This document shows positions 22,475-34,654 of a stretch of DNA of 64,000 nucleotides, in pieces (position 1 is the stretch's first letter; each line of letters begins with the position of its first letter). The stretch comes from Procambarus clarkii (Eukaryota > Arthropoda > Malacostraca > Decapoda > Cambaridae). The stretch is from the NCBI RefSeq assembly GCF_040958095.1, contig NC_091227.1, positions 21,922,526-21,986,525 of the forward strand, written 5' to 3'. The notes beneath the pieces were generated by a model. The model did no database searches, was not told the origin of the DNA, and saw nothing but the letters and a program-made list of their open reading frames with translations. The position numbers were made by a program, and so were the translations under genes.

Positions 22475-22926
22475 CATACAATTTCTTCAACATTTAATTT
22501 TATTTATGGTGAAAATATTATTTAGCATGATATTTTGCAATTGCATATAGCAACCACCCGTACACACACACATGCTCACTTATTACTTATGATGCAAATT
22601 TGAGGTTACTTATTTCTCCTGGTATTGGAAAGCCATGTCTATTATGTTGCTTTATGATAAAATAGTGGGTTGGCATGATATAACTGAGGAAGGGAGGCAG
22701 AGCTGGTTGTTTCTGCTGAGCTGATCAGCAGATGATGTAGTGAAAATTGTTGACACTACCACCTTTGTTATATAATGTAAATTTGCTATTATTTATTTGA
22801 TAGTTTTGTTTTGGTCTTGATAAAATACTATGGATGGGTTAAATATATAGAAAGATTAAATGGAGCAGATGTGAATGAGATGAGGGATTGTTGGTAGTTC
22901 TCCAGACATCTCCCTCTATTCATTAT

Positions 22927-23170
22927 AGGGGTCCCAGTAGTACAGTCGAGTTTGTTCTCGACGCACAATCGAGAATTTCGGGTTCGAATCCCAGGTGGGA
23001 CAGAAATGGTTGGGCACATATCCTTTCACCTAATGCCTCTGTTCACCTAGCAGTGAGTAGGTACTCAGGAGTTAATCAGCTTGTTGTGGGGTTGAATCCT
23101 GGGCCGGGTCAGTAAATCAACCTGGGTGAGGGGGGCCCTCGATATAAGTACTGTGTGTGAATACACTCTG
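22927..23170 (+). mobile_element. tRNA-derived SINE
   Basis: Head GGGTCCCAGTAGTACAGTCG with box B GGGTTCGAATCCC (about 22980). The tRNA-like part could pair its ends (GGTCCCA with TGGGAC). A body follows with TTGGGCACATATCCTTTCACC, CACCTAGCAGTGAGTAGGTAC and a second GGTTGAATCCTGGG. Decayed relatives lie at 39835-39950 and 63085-63235. The body, truncation pattern and multiple copies argue for a SINE rather than a tRNA gene. Confidence 0.75.
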
Positions 23171-24970
23171 GCCTCCTGTACCCTACACAATGAATTATAC
23201 AACTTATTACTCATAAGATTATATTGGGCCAAAAATTGTCTATACACAGAACAATTAATGTTGTTTCCCAAGATACCAGTAGTTCTATTTTTACCATCTT
23301 TACATTATTTTGATTGGCTTAGCGCTAATATGCTCCTGAGATGCATGTAAATAGGCAGCAGTGAGAGAGTGCGGGCTAACGGTCACCACCATTGCATACC
23401 TGTACACTTTTGTACAGGCATGTAATGGATGAGAAACATTATGTACATATGTGAACAACTATATGAACATTCTGTATTTACTTTGATTTAAAAGGATGAC
23501 ACATTGATGATAGCTGCATTTTTAGGGGTTAAGGAAGACTTAATACCCCTACTTATCTCTCATTAACCATAGTTTCCGGTCTTCCCCGGAAATCACTTGC
23601 ATGACTTACTACATGGTTCCTCATAGATGTACTTACTAGTCACATCAAATAGTATATCAGATTGCTTCCTCTTCTATGTCACCTGTCACTGATAACTATG
23701 GGTTACTGTAGTTAGTTTCTCTAGCTATATTAGCACTATCTTTTTCTAAATGTGAAAGATAAGAGATCAATGCCAGTTACTATGTGGTTGGTAAATAACA
23801 TATAATTGTGTATATAAACCAATTTCTGTTCTATATTCAATATATCTGCTTGAAGTGAGGGGTGGTAGTGGGGTTGCTAGTGTGATGGGACACTTCCCTA
23901 GTGTCCCATCACTAGGGAAGTGAAGTGATGACCGTTAACACTAACCACAATTAATGTTAGTAATTCAACCCACTCAGCTGTTCAATTGAATTTTTCTAGT
24001 CAGCCCAACCCCAATTTTATTATAATTATGATAACAGGTTAAGGATTTTGTTAATGTCAGGAGCATTAAACAACACCCAATTTGCATCATATAGCAAAGG
24101 TAGTACATATTTGGAACTAGGAGTTGCATTAATTCATCTTGAAGGGTTGTAGCAGTAGTGCTGACATTACCTAGGCCTTACCTTTCAGCCAATTCTACCA
24201 CTCACTTGCTTATAAAGTAAGGAATCTAATAAATACACTTTTCTAAAGCTAGAAGCAATAATTAACAGCAAATTTGCTTCATTCTTGACACTTTGTCATC
24301 CTGAAGACGCGTATGCATTCATCTAAACAATACACGCAGTTCAGGGGATGGCGTCAATGCTGTCATCCATTCATTTTTTATTATTCTTATTAATAAGTAT
24401 AAACATTATGATTGAAAGAGTTTAAGATTGGGGTGTGTGTTCTCTGGCAGTGCCCGGCCTACCTTGCAATGGGATGCTGGTGGCCTGCAAGTGAGGGAGT
24501 TTTTATTTTTTTTATTAGTAAAAGTTATTGCAAATGTGTCCTTGGTAATGTATTGCTTAATTTTCTTGGTCAAAGAAGTCTGTGCTTACTATCTCTCCTT
24601 AAAGAAAGCTACGTATGGGGGAAAATTGGCTTTCATTAATGTAAGAATCATAAATAACATGTAAATGTTTTTAAAGATTGGCTGAAAAGTAGTGACCACC
24701 CCACCTGTCTCATCCAGCAATACCCTCCCTGTCCATTATTTCAACATAATCAACCCATTCACATTAATTTATTATAAATAAAAGTAATTTTGGTTTTCTA
24801 ATGTCTAAAGCAATGAATAACAAAAATTTAATAAATTAAGACGAGGGAATGTGTGGTTTATAATTGCAAAATGTCTTCAAGATAAATGCTGTTGTTTTGC
24901 CTATATCAACCTATAAATGCTATATCACTTTAAATAAAATGGAAGTTTTAGAGAGAGCTTACTTACAGAA
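23171..24970. other. intron sequence with a short hairpin, otherwise nothing recognised
   Basis: No supported exon. Overlapping perfect inverted repeats occur at 23884-23922. The rest is unique-looking AT-rich sequence. Confidence 0.5.
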
Positions 24971-25499
24971 AACCTGGTGTGGAGATATGTGTAAAACTTA
25001 ACGATTGTCAGCCCGACCTAGCCTCAATAATGTCACACAATCTTCTTTGGGGTGCTGAATGATGGCTCTCTGTTGCTAGCTGTATTGAGATAGTTGGACG
25101 CAAGTTACAACAGTCAGTACGGGTCATTAAAAGCCTACCATGCACCAGAGGCTAAAATTCCCCCCCCCCCCTCACTTAGAGGTGCAGAGAGCATGGGATT
25201 CATGATCACCCTTCACTAAAGAATCAAGCCCCCAGAAAGTTGACAAAGCAAACCAAGCAACTGCAAGGTCAAGTGAAAATAATGCACCAAATGACTACGC
25301 AAATGCCCCCCCCCCCCCCTTTCCTTAGTAGCAGCTGTCCACTACCAGGTGGCAGCATAACCACAGCTGCTGGCACTCTGTCAACAACCCTGTCATTTGC
25401 CAGATGTTAGCGATGTCTGACAACTTCTGTCTGCACTTTCCTACACACTGGTGTTACCTCTGACCTGACAGGGTTGCTTTTCTGATGGGTTGGAATTTT

Positions 25500-26900
25500 G
25501 TCCCATTAAGACTGCCATTAAGGGCACCTTGTCCTGAGTTGTGCAAATATTGTTAATTTGCTTGTGCGTATTGCATGTTACTGATGCCTTTTACAGCCAC
25601 ATGTCTTCTAAGTGTTGCTTTCAATATGAGTTCTTTTTGGCAAGGATCCCTGGTGCCTGGTTTATTTGCGTGGTCTTTACTGTCAGGCTGTGGTAAGCCC
25701 CATCAGGTCTTTGGTGTGAATCATAATGGGATCAGCCCAATTATCCTTTTGTTTCTTGAGAGTTTTAGGGATGTCTGTCGGTATTGCTAGATGCTGATGG
25801 TAATTCTTCTACCTCCACCATGCTGCCTGCTGGGTGGTTAATTCTTTCCATCTGGAAATGTCGTGTCGTCGTTGGATATGCATTCTTGCTGTACCTTTGT
25901 TCAGAGAAGAGGCTTTATATTTGATTAGTTTTTATTTTATTAGATGGCAACAGCATTCAAGGAACAGTTTTTCCACTTGTTTTTGTGAATTAATATTGTT
26001 ATGGTTGTCCCGGAAATAGTCCCTGTTGTGTTTGGGCATTGTGTTCCCTGTTGTGTTGGGGCAATGTGTTGAAGGGGCTGATATATTCCACTTGTTCAAA
26101 GTTTGCCCCCTCCTCTTTTCCCCAATCCCTTCTAGCACAGTGCTCTGGGCTCTTTGTCCCCCTTCTTGGCTCGGAGACATCTGAGGGTTTCTGGCGAGTA
26201 GCTGGGCCTACTTTTGGGATTGCCAGAGCGAGGCTATCACTGTGAATGCTTTTAGGTTGGATTGAAACCATTGGGAGTTCATGTGTTCAGCTGTTGCTCC
26301 TGGTGCTGTCCAGACTGGACATATTTTGGGGCAAGGGGAGTTCCTTCTGGCTCCTTGGTGACCTGGTTGGCCATGGTTTCCAGCTTTAGTGGCTTATTTG
26401 AACCCCCACTTTCCCATGGCTCCGCTACAGGTGGATCAGCCAGGAAATGTTCCTTGCTGGTTTGAGGTGCTCTTATTTTGGCATTTAGACATTTTGATCA
26501 TGGTCTATAACCTTTATGATCTGCAGGTGGCTGCTCACTTGGTGTCATTCCTGCATCTTTCATTTTGGCAACAGTATGCAGTCTCATGGTTGGCATTGCT
26601 ACTTCCTTGCTGCCATTTCACAAGCTGTTATGTGAATTTTTTTTTTTTACCTCTGGCCTGTTTGTTCTCCTGAACTTCCTTACTCTTTGGATCAGGTTTT
26701 GAACTTTTTGTCCTCACGGTTCTTTGTTCGTTCTTTTCAAAAGCTGTCCTGGCAGCTCGTTACCTGATCAGTCTTCCTGGTCCGTATCAGGTTTGTTACC
26801 CTTGGTAGGGTTTCTCATCTTGTGATTTTCCTTTCAGGGGTTTGAACTTTGCTCTCCTCCTCCTTCTCTGGCATCCCGATTTCTTTACTCTGTGGCTAGC
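25500..26900 (+). other. G/T-rich stretch, possible retroelement gag remnant
   Basis: Several short overlapping frames with Leu/Phe/Trp-rich translations and no clear domain. Composition resembles 29.5-33 kb, where DIRS motifs are visible. No catalytic motif is seen here, so the function is unknown. Confidence 0.3.
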
Positions 26901-26964
26901 ATTTGGCCCTCCAGAAAACCAGCATATAATGTAATGTAATGCCTTTTTCTGAGCAGCTCCCTGG

Positions 26965-27170
26965 ATTCTCCCCTCTACCAGTCCAACCACTTGGACTGGA
27001 CGATAGGGGTCTCGCTTCCTGCAGGTCAGCGTTCAATCCCCAACTGTCCAAGTGGTTGAGTACCATTCCTTTCCCCCGTCTCATCCCAAATCCTTATCCT
27101 AACCCCTTCCCAGTGCTATATAGATGTAAAGCTTTTGCACTTTCCCCTGATAGTTCCCTCCCTCCCCTCC
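26965..27170 (+). mobile_element. tRNA-derived SINE, copy 2
   Basis: Same family as 9850-10075. Shared blocks are CCAACCACTTG, GTTCAATCCCC, AAGTGGTTG, ACCATTCCTT, CATCCCAAATCCTTATCCT and TTTGCACTTTCCCC, in the same order and orientation. It abuts the right arm of the inverted repeat pair. Confidence 0.75.
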
Positions 27171-27420
27171 AGTGTTTTTTTTCCTTCTGTTTTCTCCTCT
27201 CTTCTTTCTCTTTCCTCGTGGGAGAGGGTTGTTGACGGGGAAGCTGGGAGCTCCTGTAGTGCTGGCATCTGGTGGTGGACAGCTGCTACTATTGTGTTGG
27301 GTATGACCTAACTGCGGGGTAGATCATTTGCCAAGATGTTTGCTATATTGTTTGTTTACTTTTGACCATGCAATTCTGCATTTTGCTTTGTCTACTTTCT
27401 AGTAGTTTAATTTTTCAATG

Positions 27421-27560
27421 AGTGTGATCAGCCTGATCAATCGGGCTGTGATTCATGTCAGGCTACAAGCAGCCACGTCCAACAGCCTGGTTGACCAGAT
27501 GAACATTTGGGTGGCCTGGTCGGAGACCGGGTCACTGGGCTCTGGAAGCTACATAAGGTA
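27421..27560 (+). mobile_element. LINE 3' UTR fragment
   Basis: Contains GATCAATCGGGCTGTGATTC, CCAACAGCCTGGTTGACCAG and GGCCTGGTCGGAGACCGGGT, the closing signature of the LINE family whose fuller copy ends near 53.4 kb. Only the tail is present. Confidence 0.6.
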
Positions 27561-28029
27561 GGTAGATAATGTGATCACAAAGCCCTGCTCTGTTCCCTTT
27601 TTGAGAGGGAACCAGGATTTGGCCTCTGTTCCTCAGTAGGTTTTTTATGACTTCCAAGCACTGATGTGACTTTTAAGTGTGGGGCTATGACAGTGTGGCT
27701 AGCAACACAGCGTTACTGAGGCTGGGGTAAGGGGGTATTTTTTTCAATTATCAGGATTTTCAGTTATTCAGTTATCCTAACACAGAGAGGTTCTAATTAA
27801 TACAAATTGGGATTGCCTGTATGACAAAAAAATCTATAAGTGACTCCATTGACAGTGCACACACCACATTCTGTGCATTATACCTTGATGTGGTTCTGAG
27901 AATCGGTGTCATATGGCCTGGTTAGCGGTCTGGTCAACCAGTCTGTTAAACTCAGCTACTCGCAATCTGACAAATTAATTACATTTGGAGATGCTTATCA
28001 AGTTCCCTCTTGAACTAAGGAGGAGGTTG

Positions 28030-29110
28030 ACTAGTTATGCCCCCCATGTGCTTAAAGGGAAGGTTTAAAGTTTCTCTGGCTCCTAATGTTTATAGATATA
28101 CAGATCTCATACGATATCCATTGCACTTTTACTTTTCAAAGTGGATCCTTTGCCCATTCTGCCATGCCTTATGTTTGCATAAGAAAGTATTTGTGTGCAG
28201 ATTTGGAACCAGTTCCTCTAATATTTTTGAAGTGCTAATTATTTCCAAAATTTTGCCAACACTCAGGAAATACAGTTTGAGAGGTGTTTTAAGCAATCTT
28301 GATAATTACAGAGAAAACAGTTATAATTTAGGTATTTTGTTTTAAATAATTTGGGCAGTAAAAGTTCTCTGCCCAGTAGCAACTTCTCCAGCTTTGAATG
28401 GGCTGTTAGTTTTGTAACAATATTTCATCCTAGGTATAGCAGTATTAAAGTGTACCATCATTGGTTTTGCATCGTTTGTTTCAAAGATTTTTGTTAAACA
28501 GCCTGCAATTTTTCTTGCAGATGTGACTACTACTACGTGTTCTTTAAGGATGTGTGACATGATTACATCCAGATTTTTTTTTTATTTTTAACTTACATAA
28601 GTAAAAGTATGGTTTGATTGTGCTTTATATATGGTTCTTGTTTTGCTTTTGCTTTTACCATAGCACAGGAGCTGATACTTGTCCTCATTGAACATCATAT
28701 TTTCTGTGGCCCACAGATAGATCTGGTTTCACGAATTTGATGGTTGTATCCTCTAATTTCTGTTTGCAAACAAATCCTAATTTCATTTGGAAAGGATACT
28801 GGTTCTATGGTTTGTCATTTTGATATCTGATATGAGAATGTACTGGGGAAGTAGAGTACCTTCTGGGACTGAACTTTTCACCTTGGATGATCCAGATTTT
28901 ACTTTGTGTACTATTATGCTTTGGGTTCTGTTTGTCAGGAAATTAAAGATCCATCTTTCTACTTTGCCAATTATTCCTTACATGCAAATTTTATGTACAA
29001 TTACACCATGGTTGCATTTTATGAAAACTATGTTGGTGTGTATATTACATTGGCATTTTGCTTGTTTTCCGTGTCATCTTAGGCCATGGCATAGTTGTGG
29101 AGGGAAGTAG
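28030..29110 (-). mobile_element. LINE reverse transcriptase fragment, antisense
   Basis: Read on the minus strand from about 29110, it shows HGVIVHKICM, then GKVERWIFNFLTNRTQS (about 28945-28895), then SSVPEGT, as in the reverse transcriptase domain. The frame 28560-28342 with RKIAGCLTKIFETNDAKPM and PFKAGEV is the C-terminal tail. The catalytic F/Y-x-D-D block is not seen in a continuous frame. It lies within the DIRS-style region and probably inserted into it. Confidence 0.7.
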
Positions 29111-29499
29111 AGCATCTTTCTCTAAACCCTTGTTGACCAGATTTATGTAGATGTCATGGCTATTTGTTATTATCTTAATAATAAATTTAATTTATTATCT
29201 TTGGCAGTTTCAAGAGAATTTGATGTGTGATGATAGTGTTATTTGTCTACTTTTTTAAAACTTTTGCTTTACTATCCTCCTTTATGGAGTAGCACTATCT
29301 CTGCTGTTGAAAGTATGTCAAGGATGATATTGTTATCTAAGCTCCGAATGATTATCAGGGTCTGTGATACGTAGTACAGTATTTTTGTGAAGGGGCTGAA
29401 TGGTGGCTCTCTGAAGCTAGATGCACTAAACATGAGTCACATCATCTCTTGGAGTTTTTAATAACCTACCAGTACAGTAGTCTACAGAATTTTGTTGTT

Positions 29500-32400
29500 G
29501 ATGTAGCTCAACTGTTTCCTGGGTTTGCTCCTTCAACATTGACAACAGAGACTGTTGAGCCTTCCCTTCTCACTGGTAATACAGAGCATTGTATGTCTGA
29601 GAGAGGGGGGTATCTCTGGTGTTGATCCTTTAGTTTGGGATGATCAATCAGGCATGAAACATGGTTCTGCTCTGATGTCTTCATATGTGACTTTTGGGAT
29701 GGGAGGGGGGGGGGCTCGAGGAGGGTCCTAATGAAAGTCATTTACTCCAGGCAGAAGATTTCACCCATCCTCTATTCATGTTTGAGCTGGATTCATTGGA
29801 TATATCATATTTCCGGAAGTTTCCTTTATCCCGCCTTACGCTGTCTTCAGCTCGGTCAATTCTCTTGTTTAAGATCAGCACAGTTCCTGCGAGATCAACA
29901 CGGTTCCACCTGTGAGATCCTGTCTTGTTTGTCTTTGCGTCAGTGTTTTCTTTTTTCTTTGCTGTGCGAGATCTCTGATTTTTCTGGCTTGCAGAGAACC
30001 CTGTTTTCCTGCCTGGGCATGGCTTTTCCCATGCCTGGATGCTCAACTGGTAAGAAGTGAGTTCTGTCTTTCAGGTGTTTTTGGGCAGTGTTTCTTTTAC
30101 ATCACTAGAGGGTTGCCTGTTTGCTGCAGTTCTGCCCAAGGGTGTAGGCATACAGCAGCTCCATGTGCAGCTACATTTGCTTTCTGGTGCTTAGGTTGCA
30201 GAGGACCATTTGGCCCATTCTCACTGGGCTGTGGTTGAGCTGTTCTCTGACCAGCTCCGGAGCAGCCTAGACGTGTTGACCTCTGTATTGGGTGTCACTG
30301 CTTTGTTACTAGCAGTGCTGGCTTTGGCTGCTTTACCAAAGTTGCTCACTTCTCTCCTTCGGGAGGGATAGTAGACTTTCCTGGTTTGGACTGCGTGTCG
30401 GCAGTACTGGCACGCTGGCCTGGGATATCTACCCAGGCTTTAGATTTGGCTTGTGCTCTTAACCTTTTTTTCACCTTATTTTCTTCTCCCTTTTCCTGGG
30501 ATTTTCTCTTCTGGTGATATCAGCTGTGGCTGTTGCATTCCAACCCCTCAGTTAGGTTCATGCAGAGGTGTTTTCCTCTGGTGTGTGAGGTGTGTGTGAG
30601 GTGTGAGGTGAAAAGAGGTCTTTTCTGCTGGAGATGGTTCTCCCAGCATAGGGCCTTGCCTGTTGTTGTCTATTCTAGTTGGTGTTATTTTTGTGCATTG
30701 TAGAAGGGTGCTTCTGTTCAGGGGTTTTCATGCCAGCCCTTTTGCAGTTTGTCCCTTTGATGGCACTGGGGAAGGAACATCAGAGTGGCATTGGTCCACT
30801 CACCCTGTAGCTTTTGGGGTCCTGGGTCAAATATCCTCCCTGCAGCTGTGTTCAGTCACCGCCACTTGTTTGGACTCTGGCGTGACCATGTTAACACTTA
30901 CTCTTCAGTGGGTGTCCTGGTAGTTTCTGGTCCCTGGGGCAGGACTCTGTGGACCTCTGGTACATTCTTGACCTCGGGATTGAACAGCTTCATTACTTGC
31001 TTGACCTTTTGCATTATCATTATAGCTCATCCATCTGGTTTGCAGGTAGATTCCTGGATAGTGTCTTTGGACCTAAGGATGCATATTGGCATGTCCCAGT
31101 TCATCAGAGTTTCAGGGACTGGTTAGGATTTGTTGTGGTGCATAAACTTTACCACTACAAGGTTCTTCCTTTTTTCTTGAATAGTTAGCAGGTTAACATG
31201 GATAACTGACCCAGCTGTTCCTTTTGGGGATTTGTGTTTTGGCCTATCGCAATGACTGGCTGGTTTGGGCTCTGAGCCAGTGCACGAGTTTGCAAGCCAG
31301 GGATCTGGTTTTTCATATTTCAAGTTTCAGGTTCCTGGTGAACTGTAGGAAGTCCCAGTTCATTCTGCCCAAGAATAATGCTTGGTTGGGTCTGGGATTC
31401 CTGGTTGGCTTCCCTTTCCTTTCCCTGCTTTCTGAGGTTATGCTCCACCTGCAGTCTCGTATGTCTAGTGTTTGACAGCTCCAGAATTACTTGGCAGTTT
31501 GTCGAGCAGTTGTGGGTTGGCCTGTGTTGTTTTCCCGTGGACAGAATTTTACTGCTCTGTTCTGGTTCCTTTGGGACCACTCTCTTTTGCCACTGCTGGG
31601 ACCATTAGTTGCAAGCTCCAATTACCCTTCACCTGCTGCTGGTTTGCTGGTTTCCTCTTTGGGGTTTTCAGGATTTGGTTCCTTTCTTTTCTTTCCTGTC
31701 GCTCGATGTGTATACAGATGTCTCGAACCTGGCTTGAGTTTTGTGAGCAGTCCTCACCAGGCTTTCCATGGTTGTTGGGATGGTCCTCTCCTTCAGGCAT
31801 GTGGCAGTATGGCAGAATCTGTAAAGGATTCATCTTCATGCAAAAACTATTCCAAATACTCCTCAGTGGTTCATTGTCCGAATTGCAGGGGGTTACTTTG
31901 GTCCTTGCTCCTTTGGAGAATGAATTCTGGGAGTATCTTGGCTTCTAGATTCTCAGGATTTGGTTTTCCGAGCGGTGTATGTCCAACGTTCTTGTGGATG
32001 GTCTCTAATTTCCATCTCATTTCCAATGAGTGGACCATAAATGTGACTTTCCATTGGATCTGTCTGCTTAGAACCAGAGGCTTCCTTCCTACATGGTTCC
32101 ATTCTCCAATTGCGAGATTGCAGAAATCTCTTTCAGCTGAACTAGTTGAGATGGCTGTTAATTATTTCTTCCCTTTGGTTCGGCTGTTGATCCAAGTGTT
32201 GTTCAGACATTCACAGGTACAATGAGTGTTCTTGCTTCCAGGCGGCTGATCAGCCGTGGTTTCTGGCTCTTCTAGGCTAGTGTCTGAACCCAGGCCTTAT
32301 TACAGGTGATTGTGCATTGAATCAATCAGGAGTCTTTGCTGTTCGGCATTCTTCTCCGATCTCTGCATTTAGTTTAGTTTTAATGCTTGCTTATTTGTTT

Positions 32401-33760
32401 GGAGGATAGGTGGCTGAGCTGCTGGTATTCCATCTGTGTTGTTCGTGAAGGTGACAGTATGAAGTATCTTGTCTCTCTGTCTTTTTTCCTCCATTTGTCA
32501 TCTTTTTGGCTTCTGTGGTTTTATCCCTTTAGTCTCGAAATATTCTTTTTTATCTTACGCTATTATCGTTATTCCTTGTTGTTTGGCTTGGCAGAGTCAC
32601 TTCTGTTGGCTTTCGGAGTTGATATTTTCTTGCTGTTGTTTCGGAAATTGACATGGGAGTTCTTTCACCTCCAATCTGTTCATTTTCCCACAGAGCCATC
32701 TTGGTCTTTGTATAAGTTTATGGTATGTCTTTGATCCCTCAGTCCTTGGTCGTCACTTCAGTCAGATACTTTACTTTTTTACGGCTGTTTTAATTGGCCC
32801 TCGCTTCTGGTTGTTGGGTGGGAGTGTCATGCTCTCTTATGTGAGTGAGTGTTTTCTTCTTTTTGCTCTGGTGGCCGGTTTCTTCATTTTTCAATCTTCT
32901 CCCTCTTCTCTGGTGAAGAATGAGATGGTTGACTTCTGGAAGGGTCCTTTGCCTATCGATTCATATTTCTTTCGGCCAGGGCTGCATCGTTTGTTTGGTT
33001 GTTCAATCCATCCTCCTGTTTAGATAGTACCTATTGTGACGATCGTCAATAGTCAGAATTAGTACGTTCTTAGCTTTTAGATAGTAGTATTCTGTCTAGT
33101 AAGAAATTCTTTTAAAATAAATAAAGCTAAAACACAAACTTGAATATTCCTAGGCCTAGTATAGCACACATATGTACTATATTAAACCTCCGATATCATG
33201 TATTAGGCCTTGGGAGGTTAGAATAGGTTAGTTTAGTTAGTCAAAGAAACACAAGTAAAAAATAGTTTTCCAACTCAATAGTTCAAATTTCCACGTTCTG
33301 ATTTCATTATACGGGGGGTATATTCCCACATATACTATGGTCCTCATCGTTACTATAGGTATTGTACATCCACATCAGGCGGATGGGCTGGGTTGTGGCA
33401 GTTCATTGCTACCAACTCACCACCCAGACTGCTTTGCGGATCATGTTGATGAGCTGTCTCCTTGGTTCCCCTGTATCAAAGCTTATTTATCTCAAGTTGT
33501 GTGCAGTATCATTAAATCTAGCAAGTCTGTAGTCCACTCTAAGGCCCATGATTATAAATTTGTGGATCTGACTGCATTTTTTTTTTAACATGTCTTGTGT
33601 TGATATTTGGGTGTCAGGGTTTTGGAAATCTAACAAGGGTCTTAGTTGTTGATACCTTGTCAGCATTCCTGGTCCCTTTTGGAGATGGTGTGGTGCTCCA
33701 CCTGTCTCTGAGGGGGGGGGACCAGGTTACCTCTGGTCTCTGGTAAACCATTTAGGACTT
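29500..33760 (+). mobile_element. broken DIRS-like retrotransposon (RT, RNase H, tyrosine recombinase)
   Basis: Frame-broken but ordered. Gag-like acidic stretch at about 29600-29800. Reverse transcriptase at 30950-31480, with D-A-Y-W-H-V-P-V-H (about 31077), the catalytic-box equivalent A-Y-R-N-D-W-L-V-W (about 31242) and K-S-Q-F-I-L-P (about 31351). RNase H-like region to about 31960. Tyrosine recombinase, with ALASGCWVGV near 32797 and, after an interruption, A-H-D-Y-K-F ... L-T-A-F-F-F-N-M-S ... W-V-S-G-F-W-K-S-N at 33543-33640. That order is characteristic of DIRS elements, which are known to be widespread in decapods. Many stops and shifts show it is dead. Confidence 0.65.
33022..33355. 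mobile_element. insertion splitting the DIRS recombinase (possible solo LTR)
   Basis: The recombinase-like frame stops after S-I-H-P-P-V at 33021, and recombinase-like wording resumes at about 33355. The intervening ~330 bp is AT-rich, non-coding and unlike its flanks. It starts near TGTGACGATCGTCAAT and contains AAAATAAATAAAGC, compatible with an LTR polyadenylation signal. I could not find a clean target duplication or matching LTR end, so the nature of the insert is uncertain. Confidence 0.3.
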
Positions 33761-34650
33761 CTATTAGGTACGTAATTAATAGTAAACTATTAAAGAGTGA
33801 CTCATTTGTGTAGCTTTCTCAGTGGGGCTAGCTGCAGGAAGTCATCACTGCCCAACCAGATAGGGACTTTTCATTACATTCAATTCTGTATTTATCCAAT
33901 TAGTGATTTTATTTTTATTGATGAATATGGAATTCCAAAAGTCTTGGCTTGGGGGACAGTGCATGTATGGGCTACTTCAAACTTATAGTGGGGATTGGGT
34001 GTCATTTGAAAGATAAGTTGGGTAATCAAACTTTGGTGTTTTTAGGGGGTAACCGAAAACAGTTGAACCACGCCATTAATATTTAAATTTCTGTCATCAG
34101 TTTTATTTCCTAAATGCAAGAAAAAATGGGGTTCCTGTTAATTTCCCCTAACAGTTTTTGTTTTCTATTCCCTAGATTTTATATGATTCATTGCTTTAAT
34201 ACAGTTTCATCTATTCCTCTCTCTATCCTTTCTTGTATTTCTTAGATGATTGTTAGGCATTTGAAGGGTTTTGTAAGGTGGCTGTAGAGTGCATTCTCAA
34301 ATTTTCTTTTCTGTTCACTTCAGTTCATATTTTGAGTATTCATAATTGCTGTTTACACCACTTACTTTGCTGTACTTGATCTACTTAAGTCAAATTACGG
34401 AATTTGTGGCACATCATCATTTGTTTATTTCAAACATGGCTGTCTTGGCTTGTATGGTGCAGTTTGGATCCATACCATCACCAACCCTTGTGGTCCTACC
34501 ACAATTGCCAACACACTCATTAGTAGTGTATGGTCAACTTCAGGTTGATTATTAGTTAAAATTATGATAGTATTTTCATCAAATTTAGTTGCTTTTGGTA
34601 CCAAATGTACTACACTGGATATTACAAAGATAGTTCACCACAACACTGTA
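33760..34650. other. intron sequence, nothing recognised
   Basis: AT-rich sequence with a few short open frames and no domain, repeat or splice-supported exon that I can identify. Confidence 0.4.
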
Positions 34651-34654
34651 GTTT

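Larger units (their letters stand above)
25200..27420. repeat. ~190-bp inverted repeat pair with a 1.8 kb interior
   Basis: The left arm at about 25200-25392 and the right arm at about 27225-27420 are inverted copies. AGCAGCTGTCCACTACCAGG at 25329 mirrors GGTGGTGGACAGCTGCTACT at 27271. Further out, the reverse complement of AAGTTGACAAAGCAAACC mirrors GCTTTGTCTACTTTC near 27385. C-runs at 25163 and 25311 interrupt the left arm. The interior (25420-26900) has the same G/T-rich style as the DIRS-like element further right. This may be the terminal part of one DIRS-like copy or two opposite copies. Confidence 0.55.

Noticed and set aside
22927..23010. Functional tRNA gene
   Set aside because: Box A/B and partial pairing exist, but it continues into a SINE body and has decayed relatives in the window.
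30663..32225. Several 80-244 codon frames as host genes
   Set aside because: They overlap in different phases and contain DIRS reverse transcriptase and RNase H-like motifs broken by shifts.
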